Assembly: GCF_943734655.1 (NCBI RefSeq)
Contig: NC_071354.1
Coordinates: 144,622,642-144,686,641 of the forward strand
Direction of reading: 5' to 3'
Source: Sabethes cyaneus
Taxonomy: Eukaryota > Arthropoda > Insecta > Diptera > Culicidae
DNA length: 64,000 nucleotides
Shown: one piece after another, positions 10,720-21,869 of the stretch
Numbering within the stretch: the stretch's first letter is position 1
How the letters are laid out: each line of letters opens with the position of its first letter
Translations under genes and position numbers: made by a program
Notes under the pieces: model-generated
Told to the model about the DNA's origin: nothing
Databases searched by the model: none
Seen by the model: the letters and a program-made list of their open reading frames with translations, nothing else

Positions 10720-13114
10720 TAACACTAGTTAACAGCATTTATGAACTCAGTAAGCTGAAAGTGATTTTGCATGTAAAATTGGTCGCTGAATCCGAAAATG
10801 TGGTCAGCAAAATTTAAAGTAGGATAGTTTTTGAGTTTCGCAATAAAGTTGAAATTTTGCTTAAAGAAAATAAGTACCTGCATATAAACACAAATTTCTC
10901 CGGCTGCGGTGCACCAATTTCAAAACTTTTTTCCCATATTAAAGAGGAGAAAATTTGCTATCGATTAGTTGAACTTTATTTTTCTGTAAGAATAATAGTA
11001 CTATAGATATTTGAGAATTTGTTCACAACAAAACAAAAGCATTTTTTGGAATAATTTCAACTTTATCAAAGGTTTTAGACAAGATTAACGCATTTCAAAA
11101 ATTTCATTTAATGTGGGTCTTAAAGGCCGATAAAAAACAAAGAAATCATAGGGTTAATGATAGCAATCGATTGAAAATTGAAGAAGTTATGACCATTTTA
11201 CTAAAACAGTAATATTTGCGCATTTGAATATCATGCTCTTGCAAACACCCCCTTACTAAGCTTTTACCCTAAAAGGGTCCACATGCCACAAATATACCTC
11301 TCTCTCTAGCTATCTTTCCTCTCTTTATTTTTCAAACACACACGCATCAACATTAAGGTCGGAGCAAATTTTCCAATTATGTTTAACCTGTATTTATATG
11401 TAGAGCCATTTGATTCATGCTTAGTATTTTTAGTATTTATTTATTCACATACTTATAGCATGGGCTACGGGAATCGAGGATTATTTGTATCCCTGATGTA
11501 GTAATAGGATACCAGATGAACCATTACTTTTCAAGAGATGACGCTTTTCTCAAAATTTGTCGGTTATCTATGTTTACCTGCCTTAACAATACGTGATCTA
11601 ATATTATCTAATGTTCATAACCTGCCTAACTTTAATAAAAACAAACTTTTCCTATACCTCTCCAATGCATCTTACTATCATTCTTCCGTGAGCCCGGGAA
11701 GGTGATTTTGATACCGTGCGAGAGCCGGGAGCTGAATATTTTTGCGACATTTTCATTTAAAGAAATTAAATTTCGTGACATGGACGCGATAAACAAAAAC
11801 AATATTTACCAACTATTTGTTGGTTCAAATGTCAAAGGTTATACCACCTTTAACGGTAAACACAAAAGAAACAGAGATGTAATGTCGAATTTGTTTATTC
11901 AATCCGGATTGGAACTGGATGAACTTTTTGTGTTCATTTGCTCCTATCTGACAGATAAAATTCATCCAGTTTCAACCCGGGTTGAATAAACAAATTCGAC
12001 ATAAGAGAGAGTGCTGTTGCCAAGCTGAGTAAATTTTTTGTTGCGCAAAACTGGGTTGTTTTCAATATGTACAATATGTGTTACCAAGCAACGACATCTG
12101 TTGCATTCAACAGGGAAACATTAACAGTTTCAAGCATATTTTCACACATGACGCATGATGAAACACTAGCGCTAACTTCTATTATTTATTTTCAGAAACT
12201 AGAGGCGGTATCAAAGTATACAGTCTTCAAACTCTGCTTAATGCTGTCTATGAACAAACGCCATTCAGCTGGGTCATAGGGCTCACCAATAGTCTCTTTA
12301 CATCCAAACAGTAACAAGCATTGTCTTAATTGGCATAACATTTATCGAATTGCTTGTCATGATCTATATAAATGCACACGCAAATGGAAACGCAATTTGC
12401 ATTGAAGCAATGAAATTAACCGGGGTTGTAAAAATATAGTTTCCACAGGCGTAACAGAGTTTCTGTGGATTATTTTCACGTTTAAATTCATGGTTTGTTA
12501 CGCTCAATTTTCTTACTGTTCTTACTATTTTCACAATTCTTACTATTAAGAATTCAATCACTCTTCAAGCATGATCATGAGCATGATATTCAAATGCGCA
12601 AATATTACTGTTTTAGTAAAATGGTCATTACTTCTACACTTTTAGACCGATTGTTATCATTAACCCCATGATTTCTTTGTTTTTTGTCGGCCTTTAAGAC
12701 CCACATTAAATGAAATTTTTGAAATGCGTTAATCATGTATAAAACCTTTGATAAAGTTGAAATTATTCCAAAAAATGCGTTCTTTTTTGTTTTGTTGTGA
12801 ACAAATTCTCAAATATCTATAGTACTATTATTCTTACAGAAAAATGAAGTTCAATTAACCGATAGCACATTTTCTCCTCTTTAATATGGAAAAAAGAGAT
12901 TTGAAATTGGTGCCCCGCAGCCGGAGAAATTTGTGTTTATATGCATGTACTTTTTTTCTTTAAGCAAAATTTGAACTTTAATGCATATCTCAAAAACTAT
13001 CTTACTTTAAATTTTGCTGACCGCATTTTCGGATTCAGCGACCAATTTTACATGAAAAATCACCTTCAGTTTACTGAGTTAACGCTTTTTGTTTTATTTT
13101 GTTAACTAGTGTAA
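10720..13114. mobile_element. 2.4-kb fold-back element with about 525-bp inverted arms
   Basis: The left arm 10720-11243 and right arm 12588-13114 are inverted copies over most of their length. Shared blocks include GGTCGCTGAATCCGAAAATG, AATTTCTCCGGCTGC, AATAGTACTATAGATATTTG and TTTAATGTGGGTCTTAAAGG. The tips read T(A/T)ACACTAGTTAAC and are flanked by TTGA (10716-10719, 13115-13118). The centre (11244-12587) has no recognisable transposase; it contains a short hairpin of its own. Superfamily unknown. Confidence 0.8.
11883..12004. repeat. Imperfect hairpin inside the fold-back element
   Basis: Arms of about 47 bases, ATGTCGAATTTGTTTATTCA and its complement ending TGAATAAACAAATTCGACAT, with a loop of about 30 bases. 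Likely a separate small inverted-repeat element. An open frame crosses it but has no coding features. Confidence 0.75.
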
Positions 13115-13118
13115 TTGA

Positions 13119-14254
13119 CTGCTTCCCATAGATAGTACAGTATTATTTGTTTAAATTAAGTCTTTGTTATCGCAAACCATTAGAACCATTACCAATAGAA
13201 AATTCTATAGAAGCTAAGTCTGTAATAAAATAAATACTGTTTTTTCTAAATTAATCAACGTAGTCCCCGTTAAGGATAGTCTTTTTATTAGACTTCATTA
13301 ATTCAAATTAATTTAACACACCGGTAGTTAAACTATCCGTGAACAGCCAAACAACAAACAAAAGAAAGCCGTTTGACACCAATGAATTGATCCGTCATGC
13401 TAGTTTAACCAGCGTTAAACGTGTAACAGCTCTTCAATTGAAAGCGTATCATTTAAGTTTTATTCATCTAGCGAGATAAATCTTGATATAGGGCATTGGA
13501 TGGTATTTTCGGTATGCTTCTAATTATTGGGCCTACTATGTTTTCGTGTTGCCTGTACCTAAAGAATCAATTCCTCACCACGAAACGAATTTGGAACCAT
13601 AGTAGTGAGATTGGTAAAAATTAGTGATGGTTTTCCCCTTAGAATGCGGAGAACGGAGGGTAGGCTCGAAATAGAAACAAGCCGAAAAACTGATGCCGCA
13701 ACCCTATTTCTGTTTCTAGTATGTAACAACAATCCATCAAACGAGCTAATAAAAATGCCAAAGGTGCCTCGGTCTTAGAAAACAAACAGTAATAGCTTGA
13801 CATTATATCCTATTCACTAAGGTCACGCAGGTTTGCGCACAGTGGGTTTGGATCATAAAAAAAAGATGGGCCTCAGTTTTTACGGAGAAACCACACTCAA
13901 GTCTTTTTACACAATTAAGATTAATTTTTATGATTTTTTAATCAACGTGGAATGATGCAACGTGAATCAACAGCGATGCCTCCAAAACGTAAACCTTGTC
14001 AAGTATGCGTGTGATTATCTCATTACTACTACTGATACACACTTAGCTTCTCTAGTGACCCAAACGTCCTCTCACGCATTTAACTCTCCATCAATCCAAC
14101 CCCACTTGACCACATGCCAGCGAACAACCGCCATTCTGTTCCTACTTGTGAACATACGGAATGGAGCTAGCTAAATTTCAAACCACGAAAGTGCGACAAG
14201 TCCTAAGACTACTCTACGATGAAGTAGTCCCCGTTTCTAGCTCTGTGCCTGAAC
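13119..14254. other. Intergenic, no gene recognised
   Basis: AT-rich. The stretch 13962-14170 is open on the + strand but resembles no family. Possibly decayed sequence upstream of the LINE fragment that follows. Confidence 0.3.
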
Positions 14255-14520
14255 CGCTGCAGATCTACTACAATCCTCTGCAGTTTTACTACCAAAACGT
14301 GCGTGGACTTCGAAGCAAAATTTAGGACTTCTTTATTGCTGTAACCGATTCGAACCTAGACACATAACTGTTTTAATGGAAACCTGGCTTGTCAAAAAGA
14401 TTCACTCGGAACAGCTATTCGAGAGCGAATTTTCGGTCTTTATAGACGTGTTTCTAAGCGAGCTGTTTATTTTCCGATCCAAGCACTGAGCGGATTGCGA
14501 AGGAACTTGTCCAGTACCTA
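14255..14520 (+). pseudogene. Jockey-like LINE endonuclease N-terminus
   Basis: Reads YYQNVRGLRSKI, stop, DFFIAVTDSNLD and, after a frame break, a METWLVKK-like strand. This is the conserved opening of the AP-endonuclease domain in Jockey-group LINEs, with the QNVRGLR asparagine and the later ETWL glutamate. Truncated after about 85 codons. Confidence 0.7.
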
Positions 14521-15106
14521 GCATCGGCCATATGGCCTCTGAGAGACATTGAATGGTCGAGCGATATGCGACATGACATATAATACTAATGTTGTAATGT
14601 CCCTTTATGAGAACCGTTCATAAGGGATAGGATTCATAGTGACTTCCCAGACCCGATCGTAACAAAGCAAAGTAACTTATATGACAACAACAGATGACTT
14701 ATTAAAAAATCCATGTTTCAAACAAATTTAAAAAATTAGACTAAATTATCTAGAAAAGTCATGTTGCAATCTCTCAAGGAACACCGAAATAACTCCGGGA
14801 CAATGGACCATATGCCCACGATCTGGTAGCAATTATAAAAATAGAAAAAACGTTTCGGTAAAATTATCAAATTTGATGAAAAAAATATTGAAAGATGAAA
14901 AAGTTTAGACCAACCTCGAGTTTTTAGTCTTGACCTCGAAAGGGCCTGCACAGTGTCGTCGTCCTGAAAGTAAAAACAAGGTAGATAAAAACTTCTCGGT
15001 CGGTGGTTTCTACAGTTGACGGAGGGAGAGACACAATTTGTGTGTCTAAAATAACCCAAAACCAGATACGTCGCTGCATTAACAAGGCGCGTTGCGCAGT
15101 CTCCTT
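14521..15106. other. Intergenic, no feature
   Basis: No coding frame or repeat recognised with confidence. Confidence 0.3.
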
Positions 15107-15256
15107 TTGTTCAGCGCCTCTATGGTTCAAAGGTACAAGTACCAGTGAGCCACACGCCCTGGCGGGTGTTGTGGGTTCGAATCCGGTTATAATCTCTGAT
15201 TATAGCTTGGTTCGACTCATGCACCTTCCAGCATTGGACAAAAGGTAGGAGTCGCA
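15107..15256 (+). mobile_element. tRNA-derived SINE fragment
   Basis: Contains a pol III B-box-like GGGTTCGAATCCGG at 15170-15183 and downstream TTATAGCTTGGTTCGACTCA. A diverged relative lies at 38347-38500 in the same orientation, sharing ATGGTTCAAAGGT, GTTCGAATCCG and TTATAGCTT. Not a tRNA gene: no acceptor stem pairs. Confidence 0.6.
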
Positions 15257-15394
15257 ACGACGACTTGTTCAGCGTAGCTACGTATTCCCCCCTTACCTTT
15301 CCACTCTTTCCCCACCACTTTTCCATTTTCCAAAATATTTCATAACTTTCCCTTCATCAATTGTAGAACCATCTTTTCAAAATATATTAAAAAA

Positions 15395-16828
15395 TCTATA
15401 CCTATAAAAAGGATTTCTGTCTGTCTATCTGTCTGTCTGTCCCTATGTTCCTTTTAGAATCGAAAACTATTGAACCGACCGGAGTGAAAATTTGCATGTA
15501 GGGGTTTTTGGTGCCAGGGAAGGTTTTTATGATGGTTAGAGATCCCTCCCCCCACTAAGAGGTGAGGCGCCCATACAAATCTATACCTATAAAAATAGAT
15601 TTCTGTCTGTCTGCCCGAATGTTCCTTATAGTATCGGAATTTGGAGGCATGAATTTTTTCTATGATGAATTGAGACCCCTTCCCTGTATAGGAGGGGGCT
15701 CCCATACAAATGAAATACAAATTTCCTCAAAACTCGAGAACCAACCAAGCAAATGGAACCAAATTTAGCATGTGGGTGTTTTTGTTGGCAATTTTTTTTT
15801 CTATGGTGAATTGATACCCCTCCCCTCTTTAGAAGGGGAATAATGCCCCTTCTCCCTTTTAAGAGGGGGGGGGGGTTTCCATACACATGAAATACAAATT
15901 TCCTCATAACTCGAGAACTAATCAAGCAAATGGAACAAAATATGACATGTGGGTGTTTTTGGAGACAAGAATGTTTTCTATGGTGAATTGAAACTTCTCC
16001 CCGCTTCAGGAGGGGGGCTCCTATACAAATGAAATACAAGTTTCCTAAGTCAAAAAGTAATCAAGCAAATGGAACCAAATTTGGCATGTAGGGGGGTTTG
16101 GAGGCAGGAATTTTTTTAATGATGGTTTGAGACCCCTCACCCCTGTGGTAGGGGGATTATCATTCAAATAAAACAGAAAATTTTGCATAACTCAATAACC
16201 AATCGAACTCGATAAATTTTAGACTCTTTCATAAAACATTAATCAATAACAAGACCATCAAAAACTATCAATAGTAACATTAGGTAATTCAGCGCGAGAC
16301 GGCCACAGGCCACGAGTGTTGCCGGCGACCTGCCGTCGGAAGCGCCGCCTACTGCGGGGGGCAGCCCCCCGTAGAGATCACCTCTATCTAGGTTTATTTA
16401 TTTTTCTAGATCTCCTGACCTCTATTACTTTCCTTCAGTTGGGTCACCCCTGCGAAATGGTACTTTCTACGAAAAGATTTTCAGTGAAATGGTACATCCC
16501 GCGTAAGGTTTTTCACGAAATGGTATTCTGCGAAACTCTATATCCCGCGTTATGGTCAACCGAGAATTGGTGTTCCGCAAAATGGTATACGGCGAAATGG
16601 TTTGTAATGATGGCGAATATTTAAATGCTATCTGCTTTATTTTATCACGCTAAGCAATGGGGGGAGTAGTTTTCTACTTTACTGTGAGGAAAATTTGTAT
16701 ATTAAAACACCCATGAACTCCCCAGAAACTTGCAAAACTCGAGATTGTGTCAAAGGTCATCCGAGATTCACGATTTATATACAACACAGTTTAATTTGTG
16801 GCAATACGAAGTTTGTCGGGTCAGCTAG
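15395..16828 (+). mobile_element. Non-autonomous Helitron 2
   Basis: Begins TCTATACCTATAAAAAGGAT after A and ends GTCGGGTCAGCTAG before T, as Helitron 1 does. The 5' terminal motif recurs at 15580, so the left end is duplicated. The body has about five diverged units of about 130 bp (ATACAAATTTCCTCAT.ACTCGAGAACC, then GCATGTGGGTGTTTTTG). After a GC-rich segment at 16310-16380 there is a degenerate short array of GCGAAATGGTA words (16460-16600). No Rep/helicase coding. Confidence 0.72.
16460..16605 (+). repeat. GCGAAATGGTA-type short repeats in Helitron 2
   Basis: Six or more degenerate units of 20-30 bases around (G)CGAAATGG or CGCGTTATGG, in direct orientation. Confidence 0.7.
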
Positions 16829-16897
16829 TATATATATATATTAAAACTGTTTGTCGGCAAAGTGTTTTTATTGGCGAAAGAAGAGGCAAATAGGCTG

Positions 16898-16958
16898 AAT
16901 TCTGGCTTTAGTTTTCAAAAGGTCGCATAATAAACTTTTGAAAACTAAAGCCAGAATT
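16898..16958. repeat. Perfect 24-bp hairpin with 13-base loop
   Basis: Left arm 16898-16921 (AATTCTGGCTTTAGTTTTCA plus AAAG) pairs without mismatch with 16935-16958. It may be a minimal palindromic element or a structured transcript; nothing else nearby decides. Confidence 0.85.
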
Positions 16959-17379
16959 TAGAAACCTGCTGAAAATATCCTCCCGTACCCTAGCTGCTTT
17001 ACTACTGAACGAAACATAACTGTTAATATGTCGTTGGATAGATAAAATGTTCAGAAATTTTATAGTAACATATTTATAACAATCTTTTATACGATTAATA
17101 GTGGAAATGTATGTAAAGTTTCAAGGTATTTCCCCATACATTTCTTTATAGTTACCTTGCTTCACGAACAGGGACGACAGTTAAACATACCACCTATTTA
17201 GTGTGATTTCCTCTTACAAAAAACAAACAAGCAAAAAGATTCACATGGATTCTGGGGTCGTTTCTCTTACATTTGGAACGATAGCAATTGTACAAGTGGC
17301 AAAATTTTTGAAAGGGGAAATAAGATACCCATTAACAAGCGAGAGATTCAAAAACGTAAAAAAGGTTTTGTGTCGATTT

Positions 17380-17536
17380 ATAAGGATTACCGAGAAGAAG
17401 ACAGATTTACAAGTGGCAGGTGGACAATAAGAGGGAAACTGACGAAGGGATTAGACACAGTCATTTTCGTTACAACAGATGTACAAGTGTATGAGAGACA
17501 AAGCAGTCCCAAGGAAGATCAGGCAATGAGCTACTT
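17380..17536 (+). mobile_element. Decayed Helitron 3' end
   Basis: Shares ordered words with the last 190 bases of Helitron 1: ACAAGTGGCAGGT.GACAA.AGAGGG..CTGAC, TTCGTTACAACAGATGTACA, GAGACAAAG, AGATC.GGCA..GAGCTA. The terminal CTAGT is eroded to GCTACT. Confidence 0.55.
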
Positions 17537-18011
17537 TCCTATATAAATGGGACTGTTATGCGAGGGTGTAAAGAAAATTTCGGTGAAATTAGGCCTTGCT
17601 GCTTTGATATGGGTCGTTTTTTCCTGTATGGACTCACCACTGCGACCAGTATCGTTGATCTATTGTAATATCGCCCAGGTGTTTGCATTTTTCGATGCAC
17701 TGTATTTATTTTGTTATAATCGCTATTGGATGAGCGATATGCTTATTAAATTTTATGTGTACTTGTGTGTAGTGGGGTTTACCCTTTCTTCAATGCTAGC
17801 TCTAATTTACCCACCTTGCTCCTCGAAGCCAATACTGTCTCCAATTACAGTCATCCCTGACCAGTATATTTAACTATAAGAGTGACAGAAAACTACTGAG
17901 GCATTACATTGTTCAATGCTGCCTATAAGGCGCTCTCCCGTAATCTGTTCCGTAATTTAAGACCGTTACCGAAGTCCATTTTCCGATTTCGTCAGCCCCA
18001 TGTTGAATTTT
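17537..18011. other. Intergenic, no gene recognised
   Basis: A 108-codon open frame (17547-17873, +) is Tyr/Cys/Phe-rich and hydrophobic but matches no family I know. Part of it (TATGTGTACTTGTGTG.. GGGTTTACCCTT) recurs in diverged form near 22780-22820, which suggests repeat rather than gene. Confidence 0.3.
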
Positions 18012-19064
18012 GGGGGTGACATTGTGCCAAAAACATAAAGCTAGGCTAAAAACCTAAACAGTGAACATTAGCATGTTTATAAACAATACACATAAATATC
18101 AGTATAAAGTAGTTCATATGGGGCCGTCCATGAGCTAAGTGGACTATTAGGGGCAGGGGGTTGGCCAAAAACAACGCATCATACAAAAAGTGTAAACGAA
18201 AATAACCCGGGAAAGTCTAAAATAACTAAAAATGTGTTCGTAGTCAATGGACAGTTGCGTTTCTAGGGTTAACAAGGGGGAGATATATGGAGGGCGTGCA
18301 TCCTAAGGGGGCATACCTATTTGATCATTTAACAAAAGTAACCATTACTTCGTTCGAGAATCCGCGGCCGAAGAACATGTGGCCTATCCCACCCCCTCCC
18401 CCTCTTTAAAACTGGCAGTTTATACACGGTATAATATATTCCTCTTATATTAGAGTGTTTATTTAAAGTATCTGAAACTTCCAGAGAAAAAGTAAAAATT
18501 AGTTTAAATTAGTTTAGTTAGCAGACCTATGATGCTGTTTGCTCCAAAATGGATGATGCAATCATATCTGTCAAAATATTGTGCTCAATAGAAAAGAATG
18601 TGAGTGTACTGGTGTATACTGACGTATTATTGTTGTGTATGTGAAATCCACAAATTGAATCGATCATTATGGCTTGGCACAATCTCACCCCCGTGAAGCT
18701 TGAAAAGTACAAAGTTTCGAAAAATATTATTTTCGTAATCAAAACTTATCCAACGCATAATAACCTTTCAATACATTGTAAATGATTAGTTTATATATCT
18801 TCAAAATAGCAAGTTGATGCGATTTCTTGTTTGGGTTGGTTTATGCGAGATATTTTTTACAAGCGTTATTTCCGAATATTTTTGATCGCGAACTTTGAAA
18901 CCCTATTTAGGCTAAATAGTTTGCTAATATTATCTGTGTTCCATTCTGAGTTATGGATAAATATGTTATGTTCATCATCATTTTGAATTTAGGTCACCAG
19001 TTTCTATAGTTATAATAAATTTTCACAAATAAACATTTTTGGTTTTTGGCACAATCTCACCCCG
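18012..19064. mobile_element. Inverted-repeat element with GGGGTGASATTGTGCC ends
   Basis: Left end GGGGGTGACATTGTGCCAAA at 18012; right end the complement, TTTTGGCACAATCTCACCCC, at 19045-19064. A third terminus in right-end orientation lies at 18674-18692, so two elements may overlap or one end is duplicated. No coding frame; target duplication not clear. Confidence 0.55.
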
Positions 19065-20056
19065 GATGGCGGTACCTATTATTTAAAGAACCGAGTAGTG
19101 AGTAACAATTGGGTGGTGCGCAAAAAATTGGCAAATTACTTCAAAAATGTATTCGTTCCAATCCACAAAAACATAAAAACATATTTGTCCATATTTTTAA
19201 CGTTTAGAAGGTTAAACTAGAACAATTAATCCTAGTCAACATAAGATCTGAAATCTATCCAATTATCTATCATGTCGATCAGAACTAAACTTTGTTCAGC
19301 AGTTACCTACCTACCTATTGATTATGCAAAAAAAGAGCAATCATAAATTGATTCCATTGAACCTCTAAGCTCAAAATCCTAATTGAAAATAAATGGTTTT
19401 GTTTCGATCACGACTTTACCGCTGAATTTTAGTTCAATGAAGCTAAACTGCAATAGATCACCGCCAAACGAAAATATAAGGTAAATCCAAAATTTTAGTG
19501 CCTTGAAAAAGGTTTGTCTCTTGCTTTCATCAAAATCACTCTATGAAAACATCAATCTCTTCCATCGTAATAATTTCGATCGTTCTAAATTGCATTACTT
19601 TTTATTAGAATTTCCCGTTGAGTTAATTTTGCTCTACATTACTTATCACTAGGTTCAGAAAAATTGCGCATGTCTCATGCTGCAGCAACATAGTCATTGT
19701 TTCCGGCGCCTGAAACCGACGCTTGAAACACACAGCTTAGTCTAATAATTAGTACACCGCTGAGGGGGCCAATCGGTTTCGGAACCATTCTTGTGATTAT
19801 TTGCTATTTTGTTTTGCACTGTTTACCTTTGTTGTGATCACCGTAACTATATCAGCAGCGGTGCATACCCGCCGACAGTTGAACCGCAGCCGACTGCAAT
19901 TTTTCATGCTACTCGCAGTTCATGTTACAAATTTATGCTGATGAGCTTTAGCTAAGACAGAATTCTCATGAATCTCGCCGTCAGTTTTTTGTTTCCGTTG
20001 GCGGGTATCGTCTCAACCGTGGGTCAGTTCACGATCCCACGCTGGCTAAAGAACAG
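19065..20056. other. Upstream region of the second cuticular gene
   Basis: Non-coding. AT-rich to about 19640, then more balanced composition to the TATA box, compatible with regulatory DNA. No specific site recognised. Confidence 0.35.
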
Positions 20057-20093
20057 TATATAAACTCGAGGGACCTCCGAGAACAGTATCAGT
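20057..20093 (+). promoter_or_regulatory. TATA box and initiator of the Gly/Tyr-rich cuticular gene
   Basis: TATATAAA at 20057-20064 and ATCAGT, the canonical arthropod initiator, at 20088-20093, about 31 bases downstream. Predicted 5' UTR is about 55 bases. Confidence 0.75.
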
Positions 20094-20145
20094 CCGGTAG
20101 TGATCTTTTATTGATAAAGTTGGTAGTTTTAGCTTTTCTAGAAAA

Positions 20146-20810
20146 ATGTTAAAGGTAATAAATAGTGCAGTGAAAAGCATAAGTGATAAGTTATTTTTCA
20201 GCAGTTGAAACTAAAACGAGATACTTACTTTCATTACTAGATTGTATTCCTTATCGCTGCCGTAATTGGTACGGCCACTGCATACATTGTTGGAAATGGC
20301 TATAACATCGCAACAAAACATGCCAAACAATATTACAGCAGTGGCGAAAATTTTGGAAATTCAGGTTACGGAGCAACTGGCTATGGCGGTAATGGAAACC
20401 TAGGCTATGGCGCCAGTGGAAATTCAGGTTATTCCGGAAACGGACACGGGAAATTCAAAAAACTGGAAAAATACGACAACTATGAAGATAATGATTACAA
20501 AGATTATTACGTCTACCCAAAGTACAAGTTCAATTACGGAGTTCAGGATGCGCACACTGGTGATCACAAAACGCAATGGGAAATTCGCGATGGGGATGTT
20601 GTGAAGGGAGGATACACTGTTTACGAGCCCGACGGCACTAAGCGAGTGGTTGAATATACCTCCGACAAACACAACGGATTTAATGCTGTTGTGAAGAAAA
20701 TTGGACACGCTCACCATCCGCAGCTGTACGGAACGACCGATGGTGTCTCTGGCGGTGGCTACGACGAACATCACGAAGACGAAAGCTACAGCTATAATGA
20801 CGTTCAATGA
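20146..20810 (+). CDS. RR-2 cuticular protein, Gly/Tyr-rich (two exons, complete)
   Basis: Secreted chitin-binding cuticle protein. Exon 1 20146-20154 (MLK), intron 20155-20240 (GTAATA...TACTAG), exon 2 20241-20810, total 192 aa. Signal peptide is residues 1-17 (MLKIVFLIAAVIGTATA). A Gly/Tyr/Asn/Ser-rich segment follows (about 22-72, repeats of the GNSGYG, GYGGNG type), then an acidic/Tyr patch. The RR-2 domain is about 93-156: YKFNYGVQDAHTGDHK, RDGDVVKGGYTVYEPDG, VEYTSDKHNGFNAVVKK. The tail is short, Gly then Asp/Glu/His-rich. Same exon design and domain as the gene at 4568, so they are paralogues with replaced flanks. Low-complexity flanks are typical of the family. Well supported. Confidence 0.95.
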
Positions 20811-21058
20811 AGCTTTAAGCTAGCGACGGAGACTGAATGAACTGCGAAGTTTATGTTTTACCTGAGATTATAGTACGTCGGTGCGAACGAAGTTGCATGA
20901 AAATAGTGTACAGTTTAAGCCTAAATTTATACATATCTAAGATTGCTCGAAATACAGCGTACCTTCGGATCTTGAACAGCTGCTCGAATTACTTCTACTG
21001 CAGAGCATAATTTTCTCATAACTTAAAAGCAAACAAATTCAGACCTAAGTACAACGTG

Positions 21059-21064
21059 AATAAA
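21059..21064 (+). terminator. Poly(A) signal of the second cuticular gene
   Basis: AATAAA about 250 bases after the stop codon; the nearest canonical hexamer downstream. Confidence 0.55.
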
Positions 21065-21624
21065 CAGTATAATAGTAATAACAAAATGTATGCAAGGGTA
21101 ATCGGCACAAATATTAATTACGAAATGTTATAATGTTGTATCGAATTTCTAACGATTTCTTCCATACTAAGTGAATTGCTGGTTTTTCTCGACAAAAAAC
21201 GCTTTTAGATTGCTTCTATTCTATTCAGAAATATGTATGTTCAAAAAAATATAACGTTATCGTAACTACTTCAGTGCTATTTGTACGCTAAACACTGTCT
21301 AGACACAATGCATCAAACGTTGAAAATTGTCAATATACTGTGCTACTAGCCATTAAACTGCTATCGTGTTATTGTCCGTATTGGAGTAAAAAACCATTAT
21401 CCCGCATCAAGCTGGTCAAATTTAACTACTGACTGCAGTTCCTTTTGGTTTGGGTGGTAAAATAATGGACGACACATTTCAATATTATTCAACTGGTTCC
21501 GATTTAAGCTTCGTGTATTTTTTATTTGTGCCAAATCATTTTAACCGTAAAACATTTGCGTTTTTATGTTGCAAGCTGATGTTCGTAGTGGATTGCTTTC
21601 CAATCAGCATCTATGCCGCACTTA
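21065..21624. other. Intergenic, no feature
   Basis: AT-rich, only spurious frames, no recognised repeat. Confidence 0.3.
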
Positions 21625-21866
21625 TAGCGAATTCATAAATTAACCTGGCTCAGGTCGATTAGCACTCAGTTTTAATCGAAGTGCTGTCAAAGCGTTCATA
21701 AATTAACCGAGATTGCATTTCGGTTTAACTGACAGCATTCAGTTTGAAGCGCAGGTTAAAACTGTCTAGCATTACGGTTTACGGGTCGATCTGTCAAACT
21801 GCCCGTATCGTTCATAAATTTCGGGTTCGAGTTAGCACGAACTCAGGTTAATTTATGAATTCGCTA
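21625..21866. mobile_element. 242-bp MITE with TTA duplication
   Basis: Perfect 23-bp terminal repeat beginning TAGCGAATTCATAAATTAAC, flanked by TTA on both sides (21622-21624, 21867-21869). The subterminal GTTCATAAATT word recurs inside. A 3-bp T(A/T)A duplication fits PIF/Harbinger-type mobilisation. Confidence 0.85.
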
Positions 21867-21869
21867 TTA

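Noticed and set aside
15170..15183. Possible tRNA gene from GGGTTCGAATCCGG
   Set aside because: No acceptor or anticodon stem can be drawn, and a diverged relative is at 38417; fits a SINE.
17547..17873. 108-codon hydrophobic + frame as a membrane protein
   Set aside because: Part recurs near 22.8 kb in diverged form, no family resemblance, no splice or promoter signals; more likely repeat-derived.
20424..20807. 127-codon antisense frame over the second cuticular gene
   Set aside because: Shadow of the RR-2 coding strand.
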